Shown here: positions 1-9,000 of the stretch, in pieces | Layout: the number at the start of each line of letters is the position of its first letter | Numbering within the stretch: position 1 is the first letter of the stretch | Assembly: GCF_014235845.1 (NCBI RefSeq) | Contig: NZ_JACJUQ010000002.1 | Coordinates: 1-64,000 of the forward strand | Length of the DNA: 64,000 nucleotides | Direction: 5' to 3' | From: Pontivivens nitratireducens | GTDB taxonomy: Bacteria > Pseudomonadota > Alphaproteobacteria > Rhodobacterales > Rhodobacteraceae | The notes under the pieces: generated by a model | Databases searched by the model: none | What the model saw: only the letters and a program-made list of their open reading frames with translations | Told to the model about the DNA's origin: nothing | Made by a program: the position numbers and the translations under genes

Positions 1-47
1 GATGGTACTGCGTCTCAAGACGTGGGAGAGTAGGTCACCGCCAAACC
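1..47 (+). rRNA. rrf: 5S ribosomal RNA, 3' end (partial)
   Basis: The window opens inside a 5S rRNA. The stretch has the usual 3' half of bacterial 5S (GGTACTGCGTCTCAAGACG, then GGGAGAGTAGGTC and CGCCAAACC). The 5' part lies outside the window. A tRNA-fMet follows 41 bases later, the normal end of an alphaproteobacterial 16S-23S-5S operon. The exact 3' end is estimated from the conserved CGCCAAACC terminus. Confidence 0.85.
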
Positions 48-88
48 TGTCAATACCTCCTCCGCTCTCTTATGATGAATGATTTTGG

Positions 89-165
<77 letters not shown>

Positions 166-192
166 AAAATACCAAGCAATACCAAAGCCTTA

Positions 193-217
193 GGCCTCGC
201 ATCTCGCGGGGCTTTTT
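193..217 (+). terminator. Rho-independent terminator of the rRNA/tRNA-fMet operon
   Basis: A GC-rich hairpin (GGCCTCGC, loop ATCT, CGCGGGGC, with G-U pairing) is followed at once by TTTTT. It sits 28 bases after the tRNA CCA end and closes the rRNA transcription unit. Confidence 0.75.
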
Positions 218-393
218 GCTTATGTGCATTCCACCTCAACGCCACCTCAACGTTTGGCGAGTCCTCCAGCGAATCGACGGTTTCGTGCACTTTGAACCGT
301 GGTAAGCAGCGTTAGGAACGGTGGCCGATCACGGTTGAAGTCAATGGCAGGGGCAGCCCAAGCTCTCGTGCAAAGACGACGAGGGCCAGATCA

Positions 394-3342
394 TTGATTC
401 GATTACAACAACGCCCCTTGCTTGGACTCTTTGTGAACCCCTTTGGCAAAACGGCCAAAGCACTGGAGCTCAATGGGGACCTTCTCCAGATCACCAAGGG
501 TCGTCGCAAGCAGTCTCTGACCCTTGAAGCTGTGAATGCGGCGCCAGTGGTTCGGAAGGGCGCGTTTGGTGCCATGCTGACGATCCCTTCTGATTCTGGC
601 GGCGATGTGGTTCTCAAGGCCGCGGCCAAAGTTGAGGCAGCGGCGTTTTCCGAAATCTTCAAAGCCGCTTGGATCCGCTTCAATCGTGCTGCCCTCGAAA
701 AGGAAGCGAGCCGGTTTGATCGCATTCATGCAGGTGTCCAGGCGCTGGCGCACCCAAGCCGCTATCCGGCGGCGTGCCAGATTGCGCCCCTTTTGGATGA
801 TGCGCGCGCTCTTGATGCGTCGTTGTTGTCAAAGCTCCAGCCCGAAGCCATCGGCGCCGATGGGTCCAAGCGTATTTCGGTCATTCAGCAATTTGCCACG
901 CATCCGCAGACGGCACGGTCCAAAAGCATCGCTGCCTTCGTCGATGCTGAATTGGACCACTGGAAAGACTTTTTCGACACGATCGAGAGCCAGCCTCTGA
1001 CGCCAGAACAGCGACTTTCGGTCGTGGTGGATGAAGACGCGACACTGGTCCTTGCCGGGGCAGGATCCGGCAAGACCAGCGTGATCACTGCAAAGGCGGC
1101 CTATCTGCTCAAGGCTGGCATCCGTGAGGCCGAGGAAATCCTGCTGTTGGCATTCGCAAAGAACGCAGCGGAGGAGATGTCCGAACGCGTTGAGGCACGG
1201 TCGGGCGTACCGATTGTTGCGCGAACGTTCCACGCGCTTGCCTATGACATCATTGGGATCGTTGAAGGATCAAAGCCCGCGTTGGCGGATCACGCCACCG
1301 ACGACATGGCCTTCAGCAATCTGATCAAGCAAATCCTGAAGGACCTCGTCCACAAGTTGTCAGACGTGTCGCAGGCAATCATCCAGTTTTTCGCGCATTT
1401 CCTCGTTGAGCCCAAAACCGAATGGGACTTCAAGAACAAGCATGACTTCTACACCCACATGGAAAGTCAGGATCTTCGCACGCTTCAGGGTGAAAAAGTC
1501 AAAAGCTATGAAGAACTCCAGATCGCCAACTGGCTTTACGAAAATGGTGTCGAATACGAGTACGAGCCCGTCTACGAGCACAAGATCCCGGAGACCGGCA
1601 GACGCGATTACCAGCCTGATTTTCGCCTGACCGAAAGCGGTATCTACATCGAGCATTTTGGTGTGCGTCGTCAGAAAATGGCGGATGGCAGCGAGCGGCT
1701 GGTCACGGCCCCGTTCGTGGAGCGCGAGCCATATTTGGCTGGCATGGAGTGGAAGCGTCAGGTCCACGCCGATCATGAAACCACCCTGATTGAGACCTAC
1801 AGCTATGAGCGGCAGGAAGGTCGTTTGCTGACAGGCCTTGCGGAAAAGCTTGCCCCGCATGTGACCCTGAAGCCCCGCCCAGCCGACACAATCTACGACC
1901 AGATCGTCGAGCTCAACCAGGTGGATGATTTCTCGAAGCTGCTGGGAACCTTCCTTCGCAAGTTCAAAAGCGGTGGTTACAGCCTCGACGACTGCGAAAC
2001 CAAATCCGACCGGATGAAGCTCGGTAAACGTGCCAAGGCTTTCTTAGACGTCTTTGCGCCGGTCTTTGAGGAATACCAGAAGCGCCTTGAGGGGCGGATC
2101 GACTTTGAGGACATGATCCTCCGCGCCGCGCAATACGCCGAGACCGGCCGCTACGTCAGCCCGTTCCGTCACATACTGATCGACGAATTCCAGGATATTT
2201 CGCAAAGCCGTGCGCGGCTGGTGAAAGCGCTGAAGGCCCAGCAACCGGACGCACGCATCTTTGCCGTCGGCGACGACTGGCAGTCGATCTTTCGCTTTGC
2301 CGGGTCCGACATTCACCTCATGCGCCAATTTGGAGCCGAATTTGGCGGCACGTTCGACAACGCCTCGGGCGTGCACCGTACAGTCGATCTTGGTCGAACC
2401 TTCCGGTCGGTCGACCAGATCGCTTTTGCGGCTAGAACCTTCGTGCTTCGCAACCCCGCCCAGATCGAAAAGCAGGTCATCCCGGCTAGCACAGCAACAG
2501 AACCAGCCATCAGTATCGTGGCTGTGCCGCGTGCAGAGGATGAGCGAAAGCTGTCTGACGTCCTCGCCGCATTATCGACACGGCCAAACACAGACGCCAA
2601 GCCAGCAAGTGTGCTGCTGCTTGGGCGATACCGTTTCAATGAACCACGCATGCGCGATTTGCGGCGCCGGTTCCCGCGCCTGCAAATCACCTTCAAGACC
2701 ATTCACGCCTCGAAAGGCCTGCAAGCCGATCACGTGATCCTCCTGAATGCCGACAGCGGTCGGATCGGATTTCCCTCGGAGATCGTTGACGATCCTCTGC
2801 TGACTCTCGTCTCACCGGAAGAAGAGGCATTTGAGAACGCTGAAGAACGGCGTGTCATGTATGTCGCCATGACACGGGCCAAGTATACCCTGACACTTCT
2901 CGCCTCGCACTCGCGCCCGTCGTCCTTTGTCACCGAACTCAGGAAGGATCCTGCTTACGACATAGCTGCAGCACCCGATGCGGAACCCGACGTTCATGTT
3001 TGCGGAGAATGTGGTGGGCGGTTGCTGGGCGTGACCGGGAAAGACGGGCGCATCTGGTATCGTTGTGAGCATGTTCAGCATTGTGGAAACCTGCTGCCCG
3101 CATGCCCGTCCTGCGGTACCGCTTTGCCACGCCAGGCGGAAGGCACGACCGAGGTTCGATGTGGTTGCGGGGTCAGTTATCCAAGCTGTCCAGACTGCAA
3201 AGATGGCTGGCTGGTCGAGCGCAAGGGGAGATACGGAGGGTTCCTCGGCTGCGTTCGCTATCCGACCTGTGTTGGCAAGGCGAAGATCGCGACGGCAAAA
3301 CGGCCCGCCGCCTCCAAGCCGAGGCGTCGGAAACGGCCCTGA
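394..3342 (+). CDS. UvrD/helicase IV-like superfamily 1 DNA helicase with nuclease-like insertion and C-terminal zinc ribbons
   Basis: SF1A helicase of 982 residues. The Walker A motif GAGSGKT lies near residue 222, the Walker B/motif II sequence LIDEFQD near 594, GDDWQSIFRF follows, and motif VI is VAMTRAK near 830. Between the two helicase halves (about residues 375-480) lies a block with YQPDF and YIEHFG, which resembles the PD-(D/E)XK-type domain inserted in helicase-IV-like proteins. The C-terminal 110 residues carry repeated CxxC pairs (CGECGG, CPSCG, CPDC) like topoisomerase zinc ribbons. No ATG fits: the frame closes at 313-315, and the best start is TTG at 394 with GAGG about 10 bases upstream, so the true N-terminus is uncertain. 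A role in DNA repair or recombination is inferred from the family. It may be cargo of the adjoining island, since it lies between tRNA-fMet and prophage genes. Confidence 0.85.
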   Translation: MIRLQQRPLLGLFVNPFGKTAKALELNGDLLQITKGRRKQSLTLEAVNAAPVVRKGAFGAMLTIPSDSGGDVVLKAAAKVEAAAFSEIFKAAWIRFNRAALEKEASRFDRIHAGVQALAHPSRYPAACQIAPLLDDARALDASLLSKLQPEAIGADGSKRISVIQQFATHPQTARSKSIAAFVDAELDHWKDFFDTIESQPLTPEQRLSVVVDEDATLVLAGAGSGKTSVITAKAAYLLKAGIREAEEILLLAFAKNAAEEMSERVEARSGVPIVARTFHALAYDIIGIVEGSKPALADHATDDMAFSNLIKQILKDLVHKLSDVSQAIIQFFAHFLVEPKTEWDFKNKHDFYTHMESQDLRTLQGEKVKSYEELQIANWLYENGVEYEYEPVYEHKIPETGRRDYQPDFRLTESGIYIEHFGVRRQKMADGSERLVTAPFVEREPYLAGMEWKRQVHADHETTLIETYSYERQEGRLLTGLAEKLAPHVTLKPRPADTIYDQIVELNQVDDFSKLLGTFLRKFKSGGYSLDDCETKSDRMKLGKRAKAFLDVFAPVFEEYQKRLEGRIDFEDMILRAAQYAETGRYVSPFRHILIDEFQDISQSRARLVKALKAQQPDARIFAVGDDWQSIFRFAGSDIHLMRQFGAEFGGTFDNASGVHRTVDLGRTFRSVDQIAFAARTFVLRNPAQIEKQVIPASTATEPAISIVAVPRAEDERKLSDVLAALSTRPNTDAKPASVLLLGRYRFNEPRMRDLRRRFPRLQITFKTIHASKGLQADHVILLNADSGRIGFPSEIVDDPLLTLVSPEEEAFENAEERRVMYVAMTRAKYTLTLLASHSRPSSFVTELRKDPAYDIAAAPDAEPDVHVCGECGGRLLGVTGKDGRIWYRCEHVQHCGNLLPACPSCGTALPRQAEGTTEVRCGCGVSYPSCPDCKDGWLVERKGRYGGFLGCVRYPTCVGKAKIATAKRPAASKPRRRKRP

Positions 3343-3518
3343 CATGGGTGCACAATTGTGCCCATTCCCACACGCGCCAGAGGGAGAGGTCGCATGTCAC
3401 CATGTCCGTGCAGCGGCGCGCTGCCATTCTTTGAACTTGTGAATCCGCGAAACGGACCGGGCGTGCAGTTGCGCTCGAGGTTTCGGGCGTTTCCCGCAGG
3501 CCATTTTCTCGCCCCTTT

Positions 3519-3764
3519 TCATCGGCAAGCCCGCGCCTGGTCGCGCAACACGGCGTAGTCGCTGAGCATTCGGACCACGACCGCACCCTCTGGCATGGCG
3601 GCCACCTCGGCTGCGGCGCGCGCCTCGTCGGTGGCGCTGTAGGGCACCACAGGCGGACATGACGCGCCTGCGTCAGAACCGACCATCGCGCAACCGCTCA
3701 ACCAAAGCATCGCGGTCAGCGGGACGGCGGCTGGCAGCATCAAGCATCTGGCGTTGAATGGCAT
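3519..3764 (-). CDS. Rz1-like outer-membrane spanin lipoprotein
   Basis: Small protein (81 residues from the ATG at 3764) with a hydrophobic signal ending in the lipobox LSGC, then a short mature part rich in Ala and Pro. Its 5' part overlaps the Rz-like gene in another frame, the classical arrangement of Rz/Rz1. It is the last gene of the endolysin-Rz-Rz1 series. Outer-membrane spanins join inner-membrane spanins to fuse the two membranes in the last step of phage lysis. Sequence alone would not identify it; the call rests on the lipobox, size and overlap. Confidence 0.6.
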   Translation of the reverse strand: MPFNARCLMLPAAVPLTAMLWLSGCAMVGSDAGASCPPVVPYSATDEARAAAEVAAMPEGAVVVRMLSDYAVLRDQARACR

Positions 3765-3924
3765 GGGTTTTCTCCGATTTTTGCAACCGTTCCGCCAGCC
3801 GCCCAGCGCGTTCACCGGCGCGGCGCAGATTCAGAAGGAACAGGGTGATGGTGATAGCAACCAAAGCCAGGCCCAGCGCCTTGCGCGCCGGGCGGCTGGC
3901 AAGGATCGCTGCAATCCAGGCCAT
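3673..3924 (-). CDS. Rz-like inner-membrane spanin
   Basis: 83 residues: one N-terminal transmembrane segment (about residues 14-32, KALGLALVAITITLFLLNL) followed by a charged, probably coiled-coil periplasmic stretch rich in Arg and Glu. This is the i-spanin design. The start ATG overlaps the endolysin stop (TGATG), implying translational coupling; a GTG three bases upstream is the alternative. The 3' half overlaps the Rz1-like lipoprotein gene in a different frame. Assignment is by architecture and context. Confidence 0.6.
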   Translation of the reverse strand: MAWIAAILASRPARKALGLALVAITITLFLLNLRRAGERAGRLAERLQKSEKTHAIQRQMLDAASRRPADRDALVERLRDGRF

Positions 3925-4598
3925 CACCGCTGCCCTCGCTTCCAGTCATCAAGGCGGGCGTAGATCGTAACTGCGATGCCTCCGAGCGCCACGGCAATGA
4001 ACACCCAGCGCAGGGTGTCGAGATACGGGACCAGCGGCAGGATGGCAGTCTGCGTGTCGGCCAGCACCTGCTGTGCCACTTCGACCCCGGCCGCGCCAAC
4101 TGTCGCCACACCCGCTGCACCGCCGCCTTTCATGGTGCGGCTCTGCGCCAGAACCTCGCGCGCAGGCGGGGTTTCGGCTGCAGATGCCGTCGCCCGGACC
4201 GGGAACCGCTCGCCCCAATGCCGTGCCGGGCCGAGGTCGACGTGCATGAACCCGGCTCGCGGGTAGAAGCCGAAGCCAAGGAACCCAACCTCCCGCGCCG
4301 CCGCCTCGAAGGCTACCGGGTCGTGGTTCGACATAGCAATATCGAACGCCGCACCGTCCATGTGCTTGGACCGGGTGGCACCGCCGACGGCGCGGTTGTG
4401 CTCGGGGCTGCGGTAGGCGGAACGCACGATCAGCGGCTTGCCCAGAAGGACCCGTAGCGCCTGCAGCTTATCGAGCGCGGGCTCGTTGATCAGCAGCTTG
4501 CCGGTGCCCCGGCAGGCGATCTCGGCGGGCGAGAAGTTCGGCCAGCGCCAGGCTCTTTCAGGCACATCCCGCCAATGGTCGTAAAAGATCGTGGTCAT
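3924..4598 (-). CDS. Phage endolysin, peptidase M15 family, with C-terminal membrane segment
   Basis: 224 residues. The N-terminal 130 residues are a zinc D,D-carboxypeptidase/endopeptidase of the M15 type: SKHMDGAAFDIAM supplies the first His and Asp ligands and FMHVDLG the last His. Such enzymes cut peptide cross-links in peptidoglycan. After a low-complexity Ala/Gly linker, a hydrophobic segment (about residues 190-212) is followed by a basic tail, so the protein may be membrane-anchored. The ATG at 4598 is preceded by a strong GGAGG; a start 18 bases upstream is less likely. It lies in the lysis module between a holin-like gene and Rz/Rz1. Confidence 0.8.
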   Translation of the reverse strand: MTTIFYDHWRDVPERAWRWPNFSPAEIACRGTGKLLINEPALDKLQALRVLLGKPLIVRSAYRSPEHNRAVGGATRSKHMDGAAFDIAMSNHDPVAFEAAAREVGFLGFGFYPRAGFMHVDLGPARHWGERFPVRATASAAETPPAREVLAQSRTMKGGGAAGVATVGAAGVEVAQQVLADTQTAILPLVPYLDTLRWVFIAVALGGIAVTIYARLDDWKRGQR

Positions 4599-4667
4599 GG
4601 GGTCCTCCAAGAACAAAAAACCGCCACAGGAGCGGTCGAGGTAAAGGTCGATAAGGCGGGCGGATTG

Positions 4668-4976
4668 TCAGTCGCCGCCGCCGCGCTGGAACGCTTCGAA
4701 CATCAGGGCGCGCATGGCATGGATGTCGGCCTCGATCCGGGCCAGCCGGTCGGCGTCGGTTTTTCGGTCTTCCGCGCGCTGGCGCTCGATGCGGTTGCGC
4801 TCGGTGAGCAGTTCGCGGTCAAGCCGGGCGAGCATGGCGTCGTTAGTAAATGCCTTGCGCGCGACGGAGGCCAGCAAGGCGATTGTGCCGCCGATCAGAG
4901 CGGTGATTGCGGCCGTCAGGCCATGGTCGCGGAAGGCCGCGCCAACCTCCTGCGCGAGGGAGTTCCGGTCTGTCAT
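4668..4976 (-). CDS. Small membrane protein, holin-like candidate
   Basis: 102 residues. One hydrophobic segment (about residues 18-38, LTAAITALIGGTIALLASVA) is followed by a highly charged helical tail (RLDRELLTERNRIERQRAEDRK), likely coiled coil. Its size, single membrane span and place directly upstream of the endolysin fit a holin or antiholin, but single-span phage membrane proteins are diverse and no family motif was recognised. The gene starts at ATG 4976 and lies 32 bases downstream of the DUF2793 gene in the same transcription direction. Confidence 0.5.
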   Translation of the reverse strand: MTDRNSLAQEVGAAFRDHGLTAAITALIGGTIALLASVARKAFTNDAMLARLDRELLTERNRIERQRAEDRKTDADRLARIEADIHAMRALMFEAFQRGGGD

Positions 4977-5008
4977 AGTGCTGTCTTTCAGTGATCTGCG
5001 CAGGGGCG

Positions 5009-6085
5009 TCAGCCGATCTTCGAGCCCCAGAAGGACGTCTGGTCGGCCGCAAAATATCCGTCCTGAGCGCGGAAAGTGCCCTGCAGCTCGACGGTATCGC
5101 CCGCCGTCAACGGCACCATGGTTTGCAGGCCAAGCGCGGTGGCGAGTGACACATGCGCGCCGCCGATCTCGCCGCCTGCGCCCCGAATTTCCGTGGTGCC
5201 GTTCAGCACCAGCCGCCCGCGCATGCGGGCCGCGGTGCTGGCATTGGCCTTGTAGAGCAACGTCGCGCCAAAGAGATAGGTGCCGTCCGTCGGGGCCACG
5301 AAATAGTTGTTCGCGGCATCAAACGCGCCCTGATCGTTGTAGTCGGTGTTGTTCAGGCCGATCTTGGTCCAGGTCCCGACGCCCACGTAGTTGTCATAGT
5401 TGGTATAGGCCTTGAAGCGCGGCAGCTGGGGCTGATCGACGATGCCGGTGGCGTTATCGACGCTGAGTCCGTCGAAGAAGGTGCTGCCATCGGCCGAGAC
5501 CGCGACGCGGAATCTGTCGGAGCCGAAGATCCCAACCAGCGCCTTGGTCACGAAGCCGGTCTGCAGCGTGAGCCCGAGATCGTCGCCTGCGGTCTCCTTG
5601 TTCATGGTGTAGAACAGATCGCCGGTGCCGCCCTCGGCCACGGTCTTCGCCGTCCAGAGCGCGGCGTTCAGCTTGGCCGAGAACGGGTTTGATGCATCGG
5701 TGTTTGTTCCGAGGCCCAGCAATGATAGATTTTGCAAAGACGCAGGCGTGGTGCCGACCCATGCGGAGCCATCGTAAACGAGCAGCAATTTCTCGTCCTC
5801 GACCCATGCGCGCCAGCCGGTCCGGGGCGGCAGGCGAAGCCAAGCCCCATCGGTCCAGAGCGCCACGTTCAGGTCCCAGCCAGCCCAGTCGCCGGTCGCG
5901 CCGGAGGCGACGATGTATCGGTCGCCGTCTGCGGGGCTGCCGGGCGGCGCGGTCAGGTCCCGGTCGAGGACGGAAAGTTGCACAAGCCCGTCGAGCAGCC
6001 GTAGGGCCTCGTTATGGGTGACATGCTTTTGTGCCTGCGCCGCCAGGATGTAGGGCAGCAGCAGGTTGGTCGTGGCATCGGACAT
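5009..6085 (-). CDS. DUF2793 domain protein, probable tail-fibre/receptor-binding protein
   Basis: 358 residues from ATG 6085. The N-terminus (SDATTNLLLPYILAAQAQKH, then NEALRLLDGLVQL) and the following PADGDRYIVA and GWRAWVEDE stretches are hallmarks of DUF2793, seen in tail proteins of alphaproteobacterial phages and GTA-like clusters. The C-terminal half is beta-rich with Gly/Asn/Thr-rich patches, resembling a C1q-like or fibre head domain. It directly follows the megatron tail gene, the expected place for a receptor-binding protein. An upstream ATG (6169) would overlap the megatron gene by 74 bases and is less likely. Confidence 0.75.
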   Translation of the reverse strand: MSDATTNLLLPYILAAQAQKHVTHNEALRLLDGLVQLSVLDRDLTAPPGSPADGDRYIVASGATGDWAGWDLNVALWTDGAWLRLPPRTGWRAWVEDEKLLLVYDGSAWVGTTPASLQNLSLLGLGTNTDASNPFSAKLNAALWTAKTVAEGGTGDLFYTMNKETAGDDLGLTLQTGFVTKALVGIFGSDRFRVAVSADGSTFFDGLSVDNATGIVDQPQLPRFKAYTNYDNYVGVGTWTKIGLNNTDYNDQGAFDAANNYFVAPTDGTYLFGATLLYKANASTAARMRGRLVLNGTTEIRGAGGEIGGAHVSLATALGLQTMVPLTAGDTVELQGTFRAQDGYFAADQTSFWGSKIG

Positions 6086-6095
6086 GAGAGGACCT

Positions 6096-9000
6096 TCAGA
6101 GTTGGAGCGTGATGGTGTTGGCGGCCCCCCGACCGACAAGGGCGGAGAGCTGGAAGATTCGGACATCAAGCGTATCGCCGGGCGCGAGCAGTGCGCCCCA
6201 ATCGGCGGTCTGCTGGGCGGCGGTGTAGACCGCGCTTGTCGTGGAGGTGGTCAGCACCCGCTTGACCGTGCTGCCATCGAGGATCTCGACCTCATAGGCT
6301 TCCAGCTCCTCGGCGAGTGGTACGTCAAGCCCACCCCAGCTGTCGGCGGCGAGCGCTCTTGATCGGCGCATCCAGCGGATTGTTAGATTGCCAGGCATGC
6401 GTGGCCTGCGCCATGGCTGCTCGACATGGGCCACAGAGAATGGTTGGAGCCCGATGCCAGCGGGCGTGAATGTCTGTGCGACATAGGTCTCGTCGCTGAC
6501 CGGGCGGCTGGCTGGGCCGATGCGCCAGTTCCACGGCAGCCCCAGATCACCCTCGGCGATTGGCAAGGATGCCAAAGCCTCGTCCAGCACCACAACCCGC
6601 GCGCCTGCCGGTGCCGGATTGGCCATTGGGCCTTCCGTACCGCGCTGGCCGCGCAGAAGGCGTGTCAGGCGATACCGGCTTGGTGCGATCAACTCCGCCT
6701 TGCCCGCCTGCAGGATTTCCCAGACACCCGGCGCACTTTCAATTGCCAGTGCGTTGGCACCGCCGAATAGCGTCAGATCCGTGACACCTTCCAACATGCC
6801 GGAGAGCAGATCGACCTCCAGTGTATTGCCGAGATCAAAGCGCGACGTGGGGCCTGCGAAGAAATCCGAGACCAGCGTTCCGATGCGGGCGCGACCGCCA
6901 AAGGTGGTCAGAAGCTCGAACCCATCGCTTGAGGGGCTGCGGAACACGGCCATCTCGCCGGGCCAAGGAGTGGCGTGCGTTGCGATGAGCGGGCGATGCG
7001 CCGGTTGGCCCTCGGTCAGCTGCGGCAGATCTATGAGCACCACCTCGGGCGCTCCGAACACCACGGCTTTTGACAAGGACGATGGGCGTGGCGATCCGGG
7101 TGGCAGGTCGTGGGCTTCGCGGTCCTGGCGAACGGCTTCGATCCCACGGGCCTCTGCATCGGCAATTGAGATGAGCCGGAGCGAGATGTGCCGCTCATCA
7201 TGGCTGAGCGTCACGACGTCCGCCGGATCAAGGGCCAGTCGCGAGGGTGGCAGGCGAAACGCGGCCGTCTCTCGCCCGGTCCAGGCTTCCATCAACGCGC
7301 GGCGGCAGCGCCGTTCGGCTTCCTCGGGCGGGACCGCCATGGGGAAGCTCTCTGAGGCAATGCGCGTGGTGTCCACGGTGATGCGCCACGCCTCGACAAG
7401 CGCCGCGTCGTAGTCCTCGTCAGCTCGGGCCACTTGCCATTTGAGCGCTTGCGGCAGTTCGGTTTCCTGGCCCCGCGTCAGTTCCAGTACATCGCCCTCA
7501 CGAGCGGACACCAGATCGTCGGGCCCGAGGGTTGCGACGGCGGCCCGCCCGCGCATGACAAAGCGGATCATGCCCTCGGTCTCGACCGCATCGAACCCGA
7601 AGTGACGCGACAGGGTAGTGATTGATGCGCGCGGGCTCTCCAACGCGCCAATGGCATAGCCCTCGACGGCACCCCAGAGGCCGGTGACATCAATCCGGGT
7701 CTCGGGCAGCCCCGCGCGCAGGCAGAGGTGACGCACGAGGGCGGCCAGCGCCACGGCTCCAAGGCGACCGTTCAACCAATGCCCCAGCCGCCAGTTTGCC
7801 CCATCGGTCCAGACGTCGGTGAGTTCGGGAAAGAACGGATAAGGCCGCGCGTCCCATGTCCAGGCGGCGCATTCCGGCACATGCACCATGCGGTCGCCAT
7901 AGGCCGGTGACACCGGGTTGTGCGCGGCGTCGCGCCAGAACAGACAGGTGGCCTCGAGATAGGCGCGCTGGATCGTGTCATCGCGCCAGCCGCGTGAGAA
8001 ATACGGCGTGATGTTCTCGGAGGATTTGGGGTCGGAAAAGACGTTCGGCCGGTTGGTGCCCCGGTCGATGGCGGGACAGCCCAGCTCGGTGAACCAGATC
8101 GGCTTGGACCCCGGCATCCATGCTGTGGGCGTTGCGCTCTCCACCCCGCCGGGACGGTTATAGTGTGCGTTCGACCACCAACTGCGCAGATCCTTATAGC
8201 GGAAAACCCACGGCTTGGCGGTGCTGCCATCGCTGATCGGCGTGCGAACTTGCGCCGCGCGATCAGCGTCGGAGGCGTAGAACCAATCGAAGCCTTCGCC
8301 GCCCGCGATGTTTCCCTGCAGGTAGGCCCGGTCGTAAATCGCGGGCCAGCCCTCGACCGCGTCCGCATGCTCAAACCCGTCGCGCCAGTCCGACAGCGGC
8401 ATGTAATTGTCGATGCCGACGAAATCGATCTCCGGATCGGCCCAGAGCGGGTCGAGGTGAAAGAACACGTCGCCAGAGGTATCGCCCGGCTGGTGCCCGA
8501 AGTATTCCGACCAGTCAGCGGCATAGCCGATCTTCGTCCCGGACCCGAGGATGGAGCGCACATCCGCGAGCAGATCCCGATACGCCTGCACGGCGGGATA
8601 AGTGCTGGCACCCGAGCGGATCGTGGTCAGCCCTGCCATCTCGGTGCCGATGAGGAAGGCGTCAACGCCGCCCGCCGCTTTGCAGAGATGGGCATAATGC
8701 AGCACCATGCGGCGCAGGCCCCAATCGCCGGAGGGCCCGGTCCAGCTGACGTTCTCGCCAGAGGTACTGAAGTTTGCGGGCGTTGCCGCGCCGAAGAGCG
8801 CGGACACCTGCGCGGCCGCGGCTGCGGTTTTGTCCACTGTCCCGGCATACCCCGCGGCCGGAGAGCAGGTGATCCGCCCCCGCCATGGGAAAGCGGGTTG
8901 GCCGATCTCGGCAGAATTATCACTGTAGGGGTTCGGCAGTGTGCTGTTGGGCGGCACATCCATCAGGATGAAGGGATAAAGGGTCACCCGGAGCCCGCGC

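Noticed and set aside
231-252. Tandem CCACCTCAACG after tRNA-fMet as an attachment site
   Set aside because: No copy was found near the other island edge (22.6 kb), and the tRNA 3' end is not repeated there by eye.
3343-3361. GCACAATTGTGC palindrome just after the helicase gene as a terminator
   Set aside because: The flanks are not symmetrical, there is no T tract, and a 12-base palindrome alone is weak evidence.
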